From the NCBI GenBank assembly GCA_027493885.1, contig JAOSJZ010000001.1, forward strand, positions 1,916,622 to 1,980,621: a DNA stretch of 64,000 nt, in the 5' to 3' direction. A model generated the notes under the pieces. It saw nothing but the letters and a program-made list of their open reading frames with translations. It had not been told where the DNA came from and did no database searches. Below are positions 1 to 7,969 of the stretch, piece after piece (the stretch's first letter is position 1; each line of letters opens with the position of its first letter). A program made the position numbers and the translations under genes. The stretch is from Gaiella sp. GTDB lineage: Bacteria > Actinomycetota > Thermoleophilia > Gaiellales > Gaiellaceae.

Positions 1-343
1 ACGAGATACTGCGCGGCTGGGAGATCGTCGACAACACCGCGCGGCTGTGCGTAATGAACTGCTGCTGCACGGGATCGGCGACGAGGAGCACGCCTCGCCG
101 ATCGTGGCGAACGACGCGCTGAAGGCCGGCCCGGGCGAGCGGTTCGAGCTGGTGCTCACGAATCCGCCGTTCGGGCGGAAGTCGTCGATGACGTTCGTCT
201 CCGACGAGGACGAGGTCGGCCGCGAGGACCTCGTCGTCGTCCGCGACGACTTCTGGGCCTCGACCTCGAAGAAGCAGCTCAACTTCGTCCAGCACGTGAA
301 AGCGCTGCTCGCGATCGACGGCCGTGCCGCAGTGGTCGTGCCC
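1..343 (+). pseudogene. remnant of type I restriction-modification methylase (HsdM-like)
   Basis: The fragment enters from the left edge. Frame 3 reads EILRGWEIVDNTARLCVMN to about position 58. The next conserved residues, LLLHGIG, continue in frame 2, so one C is missing near position 59. The N6-adenine methylase motif TNPPF follows (about 158-172), then KQLNFVQHVKALL and GRAAVVVP. Homology stops at about 343, where HsdM proteins normally continue with the DNVLF block, and unrelated sequence begins. The gene is therefore both frameshifted and 3'-truncated and cannot encode an active methylase. No HsdS or HsdR partner is visible downstream. The 5' part lies outside the window. Confidence 0.75.
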
Positions 344-367
344 GAGCCGTATCGTGTCCGTCTCGCC

Positions 368-565
368 ATGGCCGACCCCGTCACCTTCCTCGTCGCCGTC
401 GCCATCGCAGCGGCGATCTCGGCAGGCGTCTTCGCGCACGCGAGCAAGCACGGCAGCCGTCACGCGACCGCGTGGGGGATCGCTGCCTTTCTCGCCGCCG
501 GCGTGACGGTGCCGGTGTACTTCATACGTCACTGGCTGCGACGCGCGGCGCGCGACGCGGACTAG
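368..565 (+). CDS. small hypothetical membrane protein (65 aa)
   Basis: The ATG at 368 opens a 65-residue protein with two hydrophobic stretches (about residues 5-24 and 41-57) separated by a short His/Arg-rich loop, and a basic end (HWLRRAARDAD). It is in frame with the hsdM remnant immediately upstream, so it could be read as a tail of that remnant. The hydrophobic pattern and its own ATG suggest a separate small two-helix membrane protein. There is no clear ribosome-binding site and I recognise no family. Confidence 0.4.
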   Translation: MADPVTFLVAVAIAAAISAGVFAHASKHGSRHATAWGIAAFLAAGVTVPVYFIRHWLRRAARDAD

Positions 566-568
566 CGC

Positions 569-880
569 TCACGTCCCGCCGACCGGCCTGTAGGCCTTGA
601 CGGTCGTCCCGCGGGCGCCGTACTTCTGCGCCTTGCGGCGCGTATCCTCGAACGCCGAGCGCGCATACGTGTCGACGAGCAAGCCGGTCTCGATCCGCTC
701 GAAGCCGTGCCGTTCCAGGAGCTTCCCGTACGCTGCCTCCAGCAGCGCCCCGGCAATTCACCCGGTCCAGAGATCGATGTTGCGCCTGCCCTCGGCGCTG
801 ACCGGGTTCTGGATCGTCACGTCCGCGACCTGGATGCGGCCGCCGGAGATCCTGACCCACCCAGCCTCGTGGGCCGGGTG
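569..880 (-). pseudogene. unrecognised gene remnant with internal stop
   Basis: The minus strand reads a protein-like sequence, GGRIQVADVTIQNPVSAEG... then NIDLWTG, followed by an in-frame TGA at 758-760. The same frame continues as GALLEAAYGKLLERHGFERI and TGLLVDTYARSAFEDTRRKA to a stop at 569-571. Codon bias and residue composition on both sides of the stop look coding, which argues for a gene broken by a nonsense mutation rather than a chance frame. The 5' end is lost in antisense to the methyltransferase remnant at 882. I do not recognise the family. Confidence 0.45.
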
Positions 881-881
881 A

Positions 882-1112
882 GTGGCCGGAGCGCTGACGG
901 AGCGTGACTTCGTCGCCAAGCTCGAGCGGGCCGGTTTCGAGGAGATCGAGGTGCACGAGCGGCGGCCGATGAGCGTCGACGACGCGGCGCTCTACCCTCT
1001 CTTCACGGACGACCTCCTCGAGCTGATGCGCACCCTGATCCCGGCGGAGCGGCAGGGCGAGCTAGCGGTCGCCGTCGTCGTCACCGCCGCGATTCCGGCC
1101 GGGGCCGGATAG
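882..1112 (+). pseudogene. C-terminal remnant of a SAM-dependent methyltransferase (arsenite methyltransferase-like)
   Basis: The piece starts VAGALTERDFVAKLERAGF and continues FEEIEVHERRPMSVDDAAL, PLFTDDLLELMRTLIP. This resembles the C-terminal lobe that follows the Rossmann domain in ArsM/UbiE-type methyltransferases, where an AGAL block precedes a GF-E-V element. The SAM-binding N-terminal two thirds are absent: an in-frame TGA sits directly before the GTG at 882. The fragment cannot bind SAM and is best read as a gene remnant in the same degraded zone as the neighbouring hsdM piece. Confidence 0.5.
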
Positions 1113-1176
1113 CCGCGCCGCGGCGGGGATCTCGACGGGGCGGCCGGCGCGCCGCCAGGGCAGACGACACGAACGA

Positions 1177-1410
1177 CTAGGCTCGCCGCGACGCGGCGGT
1201 GTCAGCGACATGGTAGACGCCGTTCCGGATGTAGCCCTCGGCGGGGCGCGGGGCAGCCTCCGGGGCCGCCTTGGTGACCGGTCTCGGACACAGCTCCCGG
1301 GTCTCGACGGCGCGACCCATCCGATATGCCCCGATGATCCCGAGGACGTGGAAGCTCATTCCGTCGGTTCCCGTGGTCTCGGTGCCGGGTGCGGCGCTCG
1401 TGCGGCGCAT
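1177..1410 (-). CDS. hypothetical protein (77 aa)
   Basis: I chose the ATG at 1410 because a good ribosome-binding site (GAGAGGGGG) lies 6 nt upstream. The product starts MRRTSAAPGTETTGTD, has a short hydrophobic patch (FHVLGIIGAYRMG, residues 20-32) and a C-terminal part containing GYIRNGVYHVADTA. No family is recognised. It is flanked by gene remnants, so it may be an orphan or decayed gene itself. Confidence 0.35.
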   Translation of the reverse strand: MRRTSAAPGTETTGTDGMSFHVLGIIGAYRMGRAVETRELCPRPVTKAAPEAAPRPAEGYIRNGVYHVADTAASRRA

Positions 1411-1529
1411 CGGCGTCCCCCTCTCCACTCGGTTACTCGCCCAGTCGCACGCTGTCCCACGTCGCACACCGGCGCATCCGTGACAACCCCTCACCGCGTT
1501 ACCTCGATCTACTGACTCCCGGCGCGTTG

Positions 1530-2161
1530 TCAGGGCCCCCGTCTGCCGCCGAGCGCATCGAGCGCGTCGAGCTCCTCGGGCCGGAGCCGGAAATGGAAGA
1601 TCGCCGCGTTCTCGGCGATGCGCCCGGCGCTCGTCGATCTCGGGATCGCGACGATCCGGTGCGCTCGATCTGGTTGACCGCCGGGAGACGGCCGGTCGCG
1701 CGCCCCAGCTCGTCTAGCTGGCCGACGCCGTAGTTGCTGACGCCGACATCGCGCGCGAGCCCCTCGTCCTTGAGCTCGAGCAGCCGCTCCCAGACGTCCG
1801 GCCGCGCCTGCCCGCCCGGCGGCCAGTGGATCAGCCAGAGATCGACGTATCCGAGGCCGAGCGCGGCGAGGCTCTCCTCCAGCGTCGCCCGCTCTCACCC
1901 CGCGTTGCTCTGCGGGAGCTTCGTCGTGACGAAGACGTCCTCGCGCCGCACGCCGCTCGAGGCGATCGCCCGACCGACCTCACGCTCGTTGCCGTACACG
2001 GTCGCCGTGTCGACGTGCCGGTATCCGACCGCGAGCGCCGAGCGCACAGCCTCGACGGCGCTCCGGCCGCGCGCCTGCCACGTGCCGAGCCCGAGCAGCG
2101 GCATCCGCGCGCCCGACGGGAGCGCGACGCTGCGCTCGGCAACGAGACCCTCGCCCGTCAT
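1530..2161 (-). pseudogene. aldo/keto reductase, nonsense-mutated and internally deleted
   Basis: The N-terminus (ATG at 2161) is a clear aldo/keto reductase: LPLLGLGTWQ-like MPLLGLGTWQARG, VGYRHVDTATVYGNE (catalytic Asp and Tyr) and VFVTTKLPQSNAG. A TGA at 1895-1897 interrupts it. The frame then continues ERATLEESLAALGLGYVDLW, IHWPPGG, VGVSNYG and VNQIER. At about 1660 the reading frame changes and the sequence jumps to the C-terminal NADPH-binding part IPRSTSAGRIAENAAIF, ending LDALGGRRGP. Roughly 90 residues between these blocks are missing. The stop codon plus the out-of-frame deletion make this a genuine pseudogene. Confidence 0.85.
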
Positions 2162-2221
2162 CGCTCCATTCTGGCCGCTGCTTCGCGCGCCGCGCGGTCG
2201 ACGCGGGCGCCGGTCTTCCCG

Positions 2222-2995
2222 TCAGCCGTCGTCGCAGGGCTCGAGTGCCTCGAGCACCCGGGCGGCGACGAGCGAGCGGAGGGTGACGATCGGCACCGCG
2301 AGCGCGAGGCCGGTGCCGGGGTCGCTGGCGAAAGCGATGGCGACGACCCGACCCTTGGCGTCGATGACGGGGCCGCCCGGATCGCCCGGCCCGAGTGCCG
2401 CCGTGAGGCGCACGACACGCCCGCGAACGCCGAACGGACCTCCCGGGACGCGGTCGACGACGACGCCGCGATGCAGGCGCGGCCTCCCCGCGAACGGGTA
2501 GCCGACGACCGCGACGGAGGCTCCGGAGACGACGTTCCCGCCGGATGGGAGCCTCCGGGGAAGCCGGCGCTCGACGCGCGCGACGACGAGCTCGCCGAGA
2601 CGGTAGGCGCGCGTGGCGCGAAGCGTCCTCGCGGGACCGTTCCGTGGAGCGATCCGAAGCGGGCTCGCTCCGGGCAGGACGTCTCGCCGTGCGAGCAGAA
2701 GCGTCGCGTCGAGCCCGAAGCCCGAGCCGGTCGGGCGGCCCTTGCAGGCGGGGGTCTTGACGCGCAGCTGGCCGCGCAGCACCTGGTGCTGCGCCCGGGC
2801 GGGGGTCACCGTCCAGACGCCTGCAGGGACGGCCTCGACGACGGGATCGGCGTCGACGAGCCGCGGGGCGGTGAGGCGCACAGCGGAGGCGGGCGCCTCG
2901 TCCACGACCAGGAGGCCGCAGCCGGGAACGAGCACGACCGCGGCCAGGCCGATCGCGACAAGGCCGAGAAACCCCCACCCAGGCCCGACGATCAT
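2222..2995 (-). CDS. trypsin-fold lipoprotein with degenerate catalytic triad (pseudo-protease)
   Basis: The 257-residue product has an N-terminal hydrophobic segment (residues 8-26) ending in a lipobox-like VPGC26, so it may be a lipoprotein. The body follows the S1/HtrA-like fold: CKGRPTGSGFGL, the strand SVAVVGYPF, and GPGDPGGPVIDAKGRVVAI near residues 203-220. All three triad positions are altered. The usual NRH of the His site reads ARRD105, the DDLAVV of the Asp site reads GELVVA, and the GNSGGP serine motif reads GDPGGP (Pro206). It is unlikely to be a protease; a binding or scaffold role is inferred. The start overlaps the preceding coiled-coil gene by 4 bp (ATGA), so the two are translationally coupled. 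Confidence 0.75.
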   Translation of the reverse strand: MIVGPGWGFLGLVAIGLAAVVLVPGCGLLVVDEAPASAVRLTAPRLVDADPVVEAVPAGVWTVTPARAQHQVLRGQLRVKTPACKGRPTGSGFGLDATLLLARRDVLPGASPLRIAPRNGPARTLRATRAYRLGELVVARVERRLPRRLPSGGNVVSGASVAVVGYPFAGRPRLHRGVVVDRVPGGPFGVRGRVVRLTAALGPGDPGGPVIDAKGRVVAIAFASDPGTGLALAVPIVTLRSLVAARVLEALEPCDDG

Positions 2996-3510
2996 CGCGC
3001 CTGCCGCAGGGCGTCGAACCTCTCGCTCGCCCGCTTACAGGCCGCGAGCCGGGATCGGTCGGCGGCTTCGGTGCGCGTGCCCCGTGGAGACGTCGCCGCA
3101 TCCTTCGCACACGCACTGAGGGTCACCCCGATTCTCTCCGCGGCCGCGAGCCGCGACCGGAGCCTGTCGCGCTCGGTCGAGACGCGCGCGACGTTGCGCG
3201 CGAGCTCCCGCTGCCGCCGCGTCAGCGCGCCAACGCTGACCTTCGACCGCTGCAGCGCCGTTCCGTTCGCGTCGACCCTGGCTGCGAGCCTGTTGGCCTG
3301 GATCGTTCGCCGGTTGAGCTCACGGCTGCGCTCGGCGATCACGGCGCGGAGACCCCCGACCGACTCCTCGGCCACGATCGCGCGCTTGTGCCAGTCCTCG
3401 GCACGCCCCTTGTTGGACGCGACCGCGCGCGCGAGCGGCGCCGTCACGACGAGGACGGCCAGCGCGACGAGCGCGGCCTTGACCTTCCAGCCCTGCAGTT
3501 CCAGTTCCAT
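2992..3510 (-). CDS. membrane-anchored coiled-coil protein of unknown function
   Basis: The ATG at 3510 follows GGGAGA at a suitable distance. The 172-residue product has one N-terminal transmembrane helix (about residues 10-28, ALVALAVLVVTAPLARAV). A long charged, heptad-like region rich in Arg, Glu and Ala follows (about 35-130), with two Cys in the last third (SACAKD and LAACKRA). It probably projects a coiled coil outside the membrane. Its stop overlaps the start of the pseudo-protease gene, so the two proteins are likely co-produced and may act together. No family is recognised. Confidence 0.6.
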   Translation of the reverse strand: MELELQGWKVKAALVALAVLVVTAPLARAVASNKGRAEDWHKRAIVAEESVGGLRAVIAERSRELNRRTIQANRLAARVDANGTALQRSKVSVGALTRRQRELARNVARVSTERDRLRSRLAAAERIGVTLSACAKDAATSPRGTRTEAADRSRLAACKRASERFDALRQAR

Positions 3511-3701
3511 CGGCTCTCCCGGCGTCGTCGCTCCGGTCAGGTGCAGGTATCTCCGTGTATCGGGCGACGCACGACGTTCGGCTCACTCGTCCGAGGGAAG
3601 ACAACGGACCGCTCCGCGCCGTGATCCACCGGATGGTGGTCGCGAGGAGGACGCCGTCGCGCTCGCGCGAAGCGCCGGTCGACCGTCTAGGCTGGGCAGC
3701 C

Positions 3702-4701
3702 TTGAGCTCCGCCGTCCTCCTCCCCGCGAGCTTCGCAATCCTCCTCGCGGGAGCGTTGCTCTTCACGAACGCGATCGAATGGTTCGGCAGCATGGTCGGG
3801 CTCGGGCAGGGAGCAGTCGGAAGCCTGCTCGCGGCCGTTGCGACGGCGTTACCCGAATCGCTGATTCCGATCGTCGCCATCATCGGCGGCGCAACCGGCT
3901 CGGAGGACGTGGCCGTCGGCGCCATCATCGGCGCTCCGCTCCTTCTCGCGACGATCGCGATGGCGCTCGTCGGGCTGTCCGCGATCGCCTACCGCAGGCG
4001 ACGCCCGCAGGATCTCGCGCTCGACGTCCATTTCCCGACGCTCGCGCGCGACCTCTCGTTCTTCATGGCCTGCTTCGTCGTCGCGCTCTTGCTCGGGCTC
4101 GGCGCACCGCTCGCGCTTCAGATCTTCGGCGCGGTCGTCCTCGTCGTCGCGTACACGGTCTACGCGACGTGGACCCTCCGAAACAGCGGGCCCGTCGGCG
4201 AGCCCGAGGAGCTGAAGCCGCTCATCATGGACACGACACGCGGCGACCCGCCGTCCATGTCGACCGTCGTCGTACAGCTTCTCGTCGCGCTCGGAGCGAT
4301 TGTCGGTGGCGCCCACATCTTCGTCGAGCAGGTCCTCCACGTCGCCGACGAGTTCGGCCTGGAGCCCCTCGTTCTCTCGCTCGTGCTCGCGCCGTTCGCG
4401 ACGGAGCTTCCCGAGAAGGCGAACAGCTTCTTCTGGACCCGCGAGGGGGAAGGACGCGCTCGCGCTCGGGAACATCACCGGCGCGATGGTCTTCCAGTCG
4501 ACGATCCCCGTCTCGATCGGCCTCGCGTTCACGTCGTGGGAGCTCGACCGCTTCTCGGTCGTCGCCGGCGTGCTCGCGCTCGCAGGCGGGCTCGTCGCGA
4601 TCGTCGCGCTGCAGCTGCGACGGCGGTTCAGCGTGCCGGCGATCGTCCTCTGGGCCGCCCTCTACGCGGCCTTCGTCGGATACGTCTTCGCGACCGCCTG
4701 A
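3702..4701 (+). CDS. sodium/calcium exchanger family membrane protein (frameshifted in a G run)
   Basis: This is a CaCA-superfamily antiporter with two alpha repeats: ATALPESLIPIVAIIGG in the N-terminal half and APFATELPEKANSFFW in the C-terminal half, each followed by hydrophobic helices. I chose TTG 3702 because TAGGCT lies 8 nt upstream (leaderless pattern) and the first helix begins there. The frame breaks at GGGGG 4445-4449. Removing one G restores REGKDALALGNITGAMVFQ and the final helices, ending ...FVGYVFATA at 4701 (about 332 aa). The break is either a recent mutation or, more likely, a sequence error. The likely role is H+ or Na+/Ca2+ exchange across the inner membrane. Confidence 0.8.
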
Positions 4702-4806
4702 CGGCGGCTGCCGGCGCGGCGACCGGGAAACGGGCGTGCCCGCCTGCCCGCCGAGCACGTTCCGGCGGAACGTCGTCTGACTCTCACCGCTGCGCCCGGC
4801 TCCGGC

Positions 4807-5710
4807 TCAGGCCGGATAGTGCTCGCCGCGGACGAGCACGCGCGCTTTGCCGTCCTCCACGGCCGTGACGGGGGCCCAGCGGCGGTCCCGCACGTGGTAG
4901 ACGTTCGGGCTCAGCGGCCAGGAGCCCTCCTCGAAGCCCCCTGCGGGCCGCGGCGAACATCGCGTGCAGCGTCGCCGCCGTGCTGCGTCCGTCGACCACC
5001 CGGTACAGCAGCTCCTGGCGGTGCGGAACGGCGACGAGAACGCCCCGGCCCCAGTCGTCCTCGCCCGAGAAGCGCAGCACGGTCTCGCGCGGGACCAGCG
5101 CCAGGCTCGCCGTGAAGAACGAGTCGCCCGTCACCCGGATGAACGAGACGCCCCGTCCCTCCGTGACGGCTTCGCCCGCGACGTCGTCCGCCTCGAGGAG
5201 AGCGCGGAGGTTGCCGTAGCCGAGCGTGATCAGCGTGCTCAGCGAGCCGGGCGCAGCCGCGTCGCCGGCGCGGAGGGGCACCACCGCCTCGGGCAGGTCG
5301 ACCGACAGCACCTCGAGGAGCCCGGGCGCCACCTGCCGCGCGTAGCGCAGCGTGTCCGGGACCGGCAGGGACTCGCTCGCCGCGAGCCTGAGGTAGAGAC
5401 CGGCGCGGAGCTCGTCCTCCGAGAGGTCGGCGAAGCCGCGCGGCGGAGTTGTGACCCTGGCCACGTGGTCGTCGATCACCCCCTGCCACTCCGGCCGGGC
5501 CACGCCCCGGCACAGCGCGGCGATGTTCCCGAGGCCGAACACCGTCCCCGTGCGATCCTCGATCTGCCCGCCGCGGATCGTCACGTCACGTCCGGCCTTT
5601 GCGAAGGACGACTCGACGAGCCGGCGGAACTCGGACGCCTCCAAACTCGTGAAGTAGGCCAGGTGCTCGTCCATCGGCTCGGGCCGGGCTCTCCGCTTCG
5701 CGAGCTGCAT
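4807..5710 (-). CDS. conserved hypothetical protein (frameshifted in a G run)
   Basis: A soluble protein of about 300 residues. The N-terminal part reads MDEHLAYFTSLEASEFRRLV and the middle has a repeated-looking alpha/beta pattern (ITLGYGNLRALLEAD, VSFIRVTGDSFFTASLALV, GRGVLVAVPHRQELLYRVVD). The frame breaks at a five-base run (plus-strand CCCCC 4937-4941). Correcting it gives GFEEGSWPLSPNVYHVRDRR and EDGKARVLVRGEHYPA, ending at 4807. Start choice is uncertain: ATG 5710, ATG 5674 and TTG 5746 are all possible. The layout loosely resembles DUF1444-type proteins, but I cannot name the function. Confidence 0.55.
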
Positions 5711-5790
5711 CCACACAGCGTCGATGCCGGCCCGCCTGTGGCGCAATGCCTCGTCCGGGGGAGGGGCGCCGCCCGTCGTTCAAGGCACAC

Positions 5791-5834
5791 GGATCGTGGT
5801 CAATCCCGATGTGGATCGTGGTCAACCCCGATGT
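5791..5834. repeat. two-copy 22-bp tandem direct repeat upstream of the ABC exporter
   Basis: Two adjacent 22-bp units occupy 5791-5812 and 5813-5834 and differ at a single position (T/C at unit base 14). Each reads GGATCGTGGTCAA-YCCCGATGT. They lie about 80 bp before the ATPase start at 5913, in the gap between divergent genes. A two-copy operator for a regulator of the exporter is plausible; a simple duplication is the alternative. Confidence 0.7.
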
Positions 5835-5912
5835 AGACCGGCTGTCCGGAGGAGAGGCTCGTGGCATCGGCAGGACGTGAGCCGCCATGGCTCCGGACGG
5901 CCCTCCGCAGGC

Positions 5913-6803
5913 ATGCTCGAAATACGGGACATACGGAAGCGGTTCGGCGAGGTGGAGGCGCTCGCCGGCTGCTCCTTCACGGTCGAGCGCGGGAGGATGC
6001 TCGGCTTCCTCGGGCCGAACGGCGCCGGGAAGACGACCACGATGCGTGCCGTCTTCGGGCTCCTAGAGCCCGACTCGGGCGATGTGCTCTGGGACCGGCA
6101 GGCGATCGGGCTCGCCGAGCGACTTCGCTTCGGCTACATGCCCGAGGAGCGGGGCCTCTATCCGCGGATGCGGGTCGGCGAGCAGATCGAGTACTTCGGT
6201 CGCCTGCACGGGCTCGATCGGCACGCGGCAAGTGCAGCCGCCTCGCGCTGGCTCGAGCGGCTCGGTCTCGCCGAGCGGTCGCGCGCGAAGCTCGAAGAGC
6301 TGTCCCACGGCAACCAGCAGCGCGCCCAGCTCGCGGCGGCCCTCGTCCACGAGCCCGAGCTGCTCGTCCTCGACGAGCCGTTCGCCGGGCTCGACCCCGT
6401 CGCGGCGCGCACGCTGGTCGAGGTCCTCCGCGGCGAGACCGCCCGCGGCGCCGCCGTCCTCTTCTCCAGCCATCAGCTCGAGCTGGTCGAGGACATCTGC
6501 GAGGAGGTCGCGATCATCGACAGTGGCCGCATCGTCGCGACGGGCGACCTGGACGCGCTGCGAAGCGCGTCCGAGCGGCGGCGGATCGAGCTGCGGCTCG
6601 ACGGAGCGCCGCAGGACTGGGTGCCGGACGTTGCCGGCGTCGCGGTCGCCGACCGCGAGGACGGCGGCCTGCTTCTCGTGGCGCGGCGCGACGTCGCTCC
6701 CGAGGACGTCCTCCGTGCGGCGGAGCAAACGGCCACGGTCGTCGAGTTCAGCTACGGCCCGCCGTCGCTCTCGGAGCTGTTCCTGGAGCTGGTCGAGAGA
6801 TGA
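5913..6803 (+). CDS. ABC transporter ATP-binding protein (ABC-2 exporter type)
   Basis: A 296-residue nucleotide-binding subunit. Walker A is GPNGAGKTTT (residues 34-43), the signature is LSHGNQQR (130-137) in place of the usual LSGGQ, and Walker B is LLVLDEPFAGLDP (150-162). The H-loop is FSSHQLE. A C-terminal extension of about 90 residues follows, typical of NatA/YhaQ-type exporters. The ATG at 5913 starts at the canonical LEIRDIRKRFG strand. The stop overlaps the permease start by 4 bp (ATGA), so the subunits are translationally coupled. Substrate unknown; Na+ or drug/lipid export are the usual roles in this family. Confidence 0.9.
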   Translation: MLEIRDIRKRFGEVEALAGCSFTVERGRMLGFLGPNGAGKTTTMRAVFGLLEPDSGDVLWDRQAIGLAERLRFGYMPEERGLYPRMRVGEQIEYFGRLHGLDRHAASAAASRWLERLGLAERSRAKLEELSHGNQQRAQLAAALVHEPELLVLDEPFAGLDPVAARTLVEVLRGETARGAAVLFSSHQLELVEDICEEVAIIDSGRIVATGDLDALRSASERRRIELRLDGAPQDWVPDVAGVAVADREDGGLLLVARRDVAPEDVLRAAEQTATVVEFSYGPPSLSELFLELVER

Positions 6804-7945
6804 GCGGATGGCCCGCGATCAGGCTCGTTGCGCAGCGCGAGCTCCGCGAGCGGCTGCGCAGCAGGGTCCTCCTCGCCACCACGCTGGTGATGCTGGCGCT
6901 CGTCGGCGGCTCGGTCGCTCTGCAGGGGGCGCTCTCCAAGACTCCGACGTACCGCATCGCCGTCGCTGCGCCGGCGCCGCCGGGTCTCGGAGCCGCGCTA
7001 CAACGCGCAGCACATCCGTTCGACGAGGCGAAGGTGCGACTGCGGGTCGTCGCGTCGCCCGCGGCAGGGCGAAGGGCACTCGAGGCCGGGCGGATCGACG
7101 GACTGCTGCTCCTGGCCGCCGACCGCCTCGTCTTCCGGTCCGACGTCGACCCGAAGCTCGCGGCCCTGGCCGAGACGGCAGTGAGCACGCTGCGCGGGCG
7201 CCTGCCGCCCGAGCCGGAGCTGACGACGGCCACGCTGCACCCTCCCGAGAAGCAGCGCACCGAGGCCGCCATGGTGGTTGCGTACCTCGGCTCGCTTGCG
7301 CTGCTCATGTCCCTCGCGTTCTACGGCGAGTGGGTGGTCACCGGAGTCGTGGAGGAGAAGAACAACCGCGTCGTCGAGCTGGTCCTCTCCGCCGTGCGGG
7401 CGCGCGACCTGCTCACCGGCAAGGTGATCGGGATCGGGCTGCTCGGGCTCGGCCAGCTCGCGGTCGTCGCCGGCCTCGCCGCAGCGCTGATCGTCGCCGG
7501 GGCCTTCGACGTCCCGGCCTCGCTCGGCGGCAACCTCGCGCTCGTGATCCCGTGGTTCGCGCTCGGGTTCGCGCTCTACGCGGTCGCCTACGCCGGCGCC
7601 GGCGCGCTCGCCTCGAGGCAGCAGAACGCCGAGACGGCTGGCCAGCCGGTCACGTACACGCTCCTCGCCGCCTATTTCGCCGGCTACCTCGCGCTTTCCG
7701 CGAACGCCTCCGGTGCGATCGCGCAGGTTCTCACGGTCTTTCCGCTCACCGCGCCGCTCGTTCTGCCCGCGCGGAGCGCGCTGGCCGGCGTCCCGCTCTG
7801 GCAGCACGCACTCGCGCTCGGCCTCGTCATCGCGGCGATCTGCCTGCTCATCCGGCTTGCGGGACGGGTCTACGCGCACGGCCTGCTCCATACCGGCCCC
7901 CGCCTTGGCCTGCGCGCCGCGTGGCGCCTCGTACGCCAGGGCTGA
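6800..7945 (+). CDS. ABC-2 type transporter permease
   Basis: The 381-residue product follows the NatB/YhaP layout. One N-terminal transmembrane helix (about residues 22-45) is followed by an extracytoplasmic domain of about 130 residues, then a cluster of five to six helices from about residue 160 (MVVAYLGSLALLMSLAFYGEW onward). The conserved VVEEKNNRVVELVLSAVR segment after the first core helix is the ABC-2 family hallmark (EEKxxRxxE). The ATG overlaps the ATPase stop. With the ATPase it forms a two-gene exporter; the cargo cannot be told from sequence. Confidence 0.9.
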   Translation: MSGWPAIRLVAQRELRERLRSRVLLATTLVMLALVGGSVALQGALSKTPTYRIAVAAPAPPGLGAALQRAAHPFDEAKVRLRVVASPAAGRRALEAGRIDGLLLLAADRLVFRSDVDPKLAALAETAVSTLRGRLPPEPELTTATLHPPEKQRTEAAMVVAYLGSLALLMSLAFYGEWVVTGVVEEKNNRVVELVLSAVRARDLLTGKVIGIGLLGLGQLAVVAGLAAALIVAGAFDVPASLGGNLALVIPWFALGFALYAVAYAGAGALASRQQNAETAGQPVTYTLLAAYFAGYLALSANASGAIAQVLTVFPLTAPLVLPARSALAGVPLWQHALALGLVIAAICLLIRLAGRVYAHGLLHTGPRLGLRAAWRLVRQG

Positions 7946-7969
7946 GCGCACGGAGGTGCCAGGCGGCAG

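Noticed and set aside
1826-4780. Very long open frame on the plus strand (984 codons) across several minus-strand genes
   Set aside because: Arg/Ala/Pro-rich composition without domains; it is antisense to the aldo/keto reductase remnant and the pseudo-protease genes and arises from GC content.
5460-5470. CACGTGG sequence as a third parS-like site
   Set aside because: It lacks the TTTC/GAAA arms and lies inside a coding region; CACGTG occurs by chance in GC-rich DNA.
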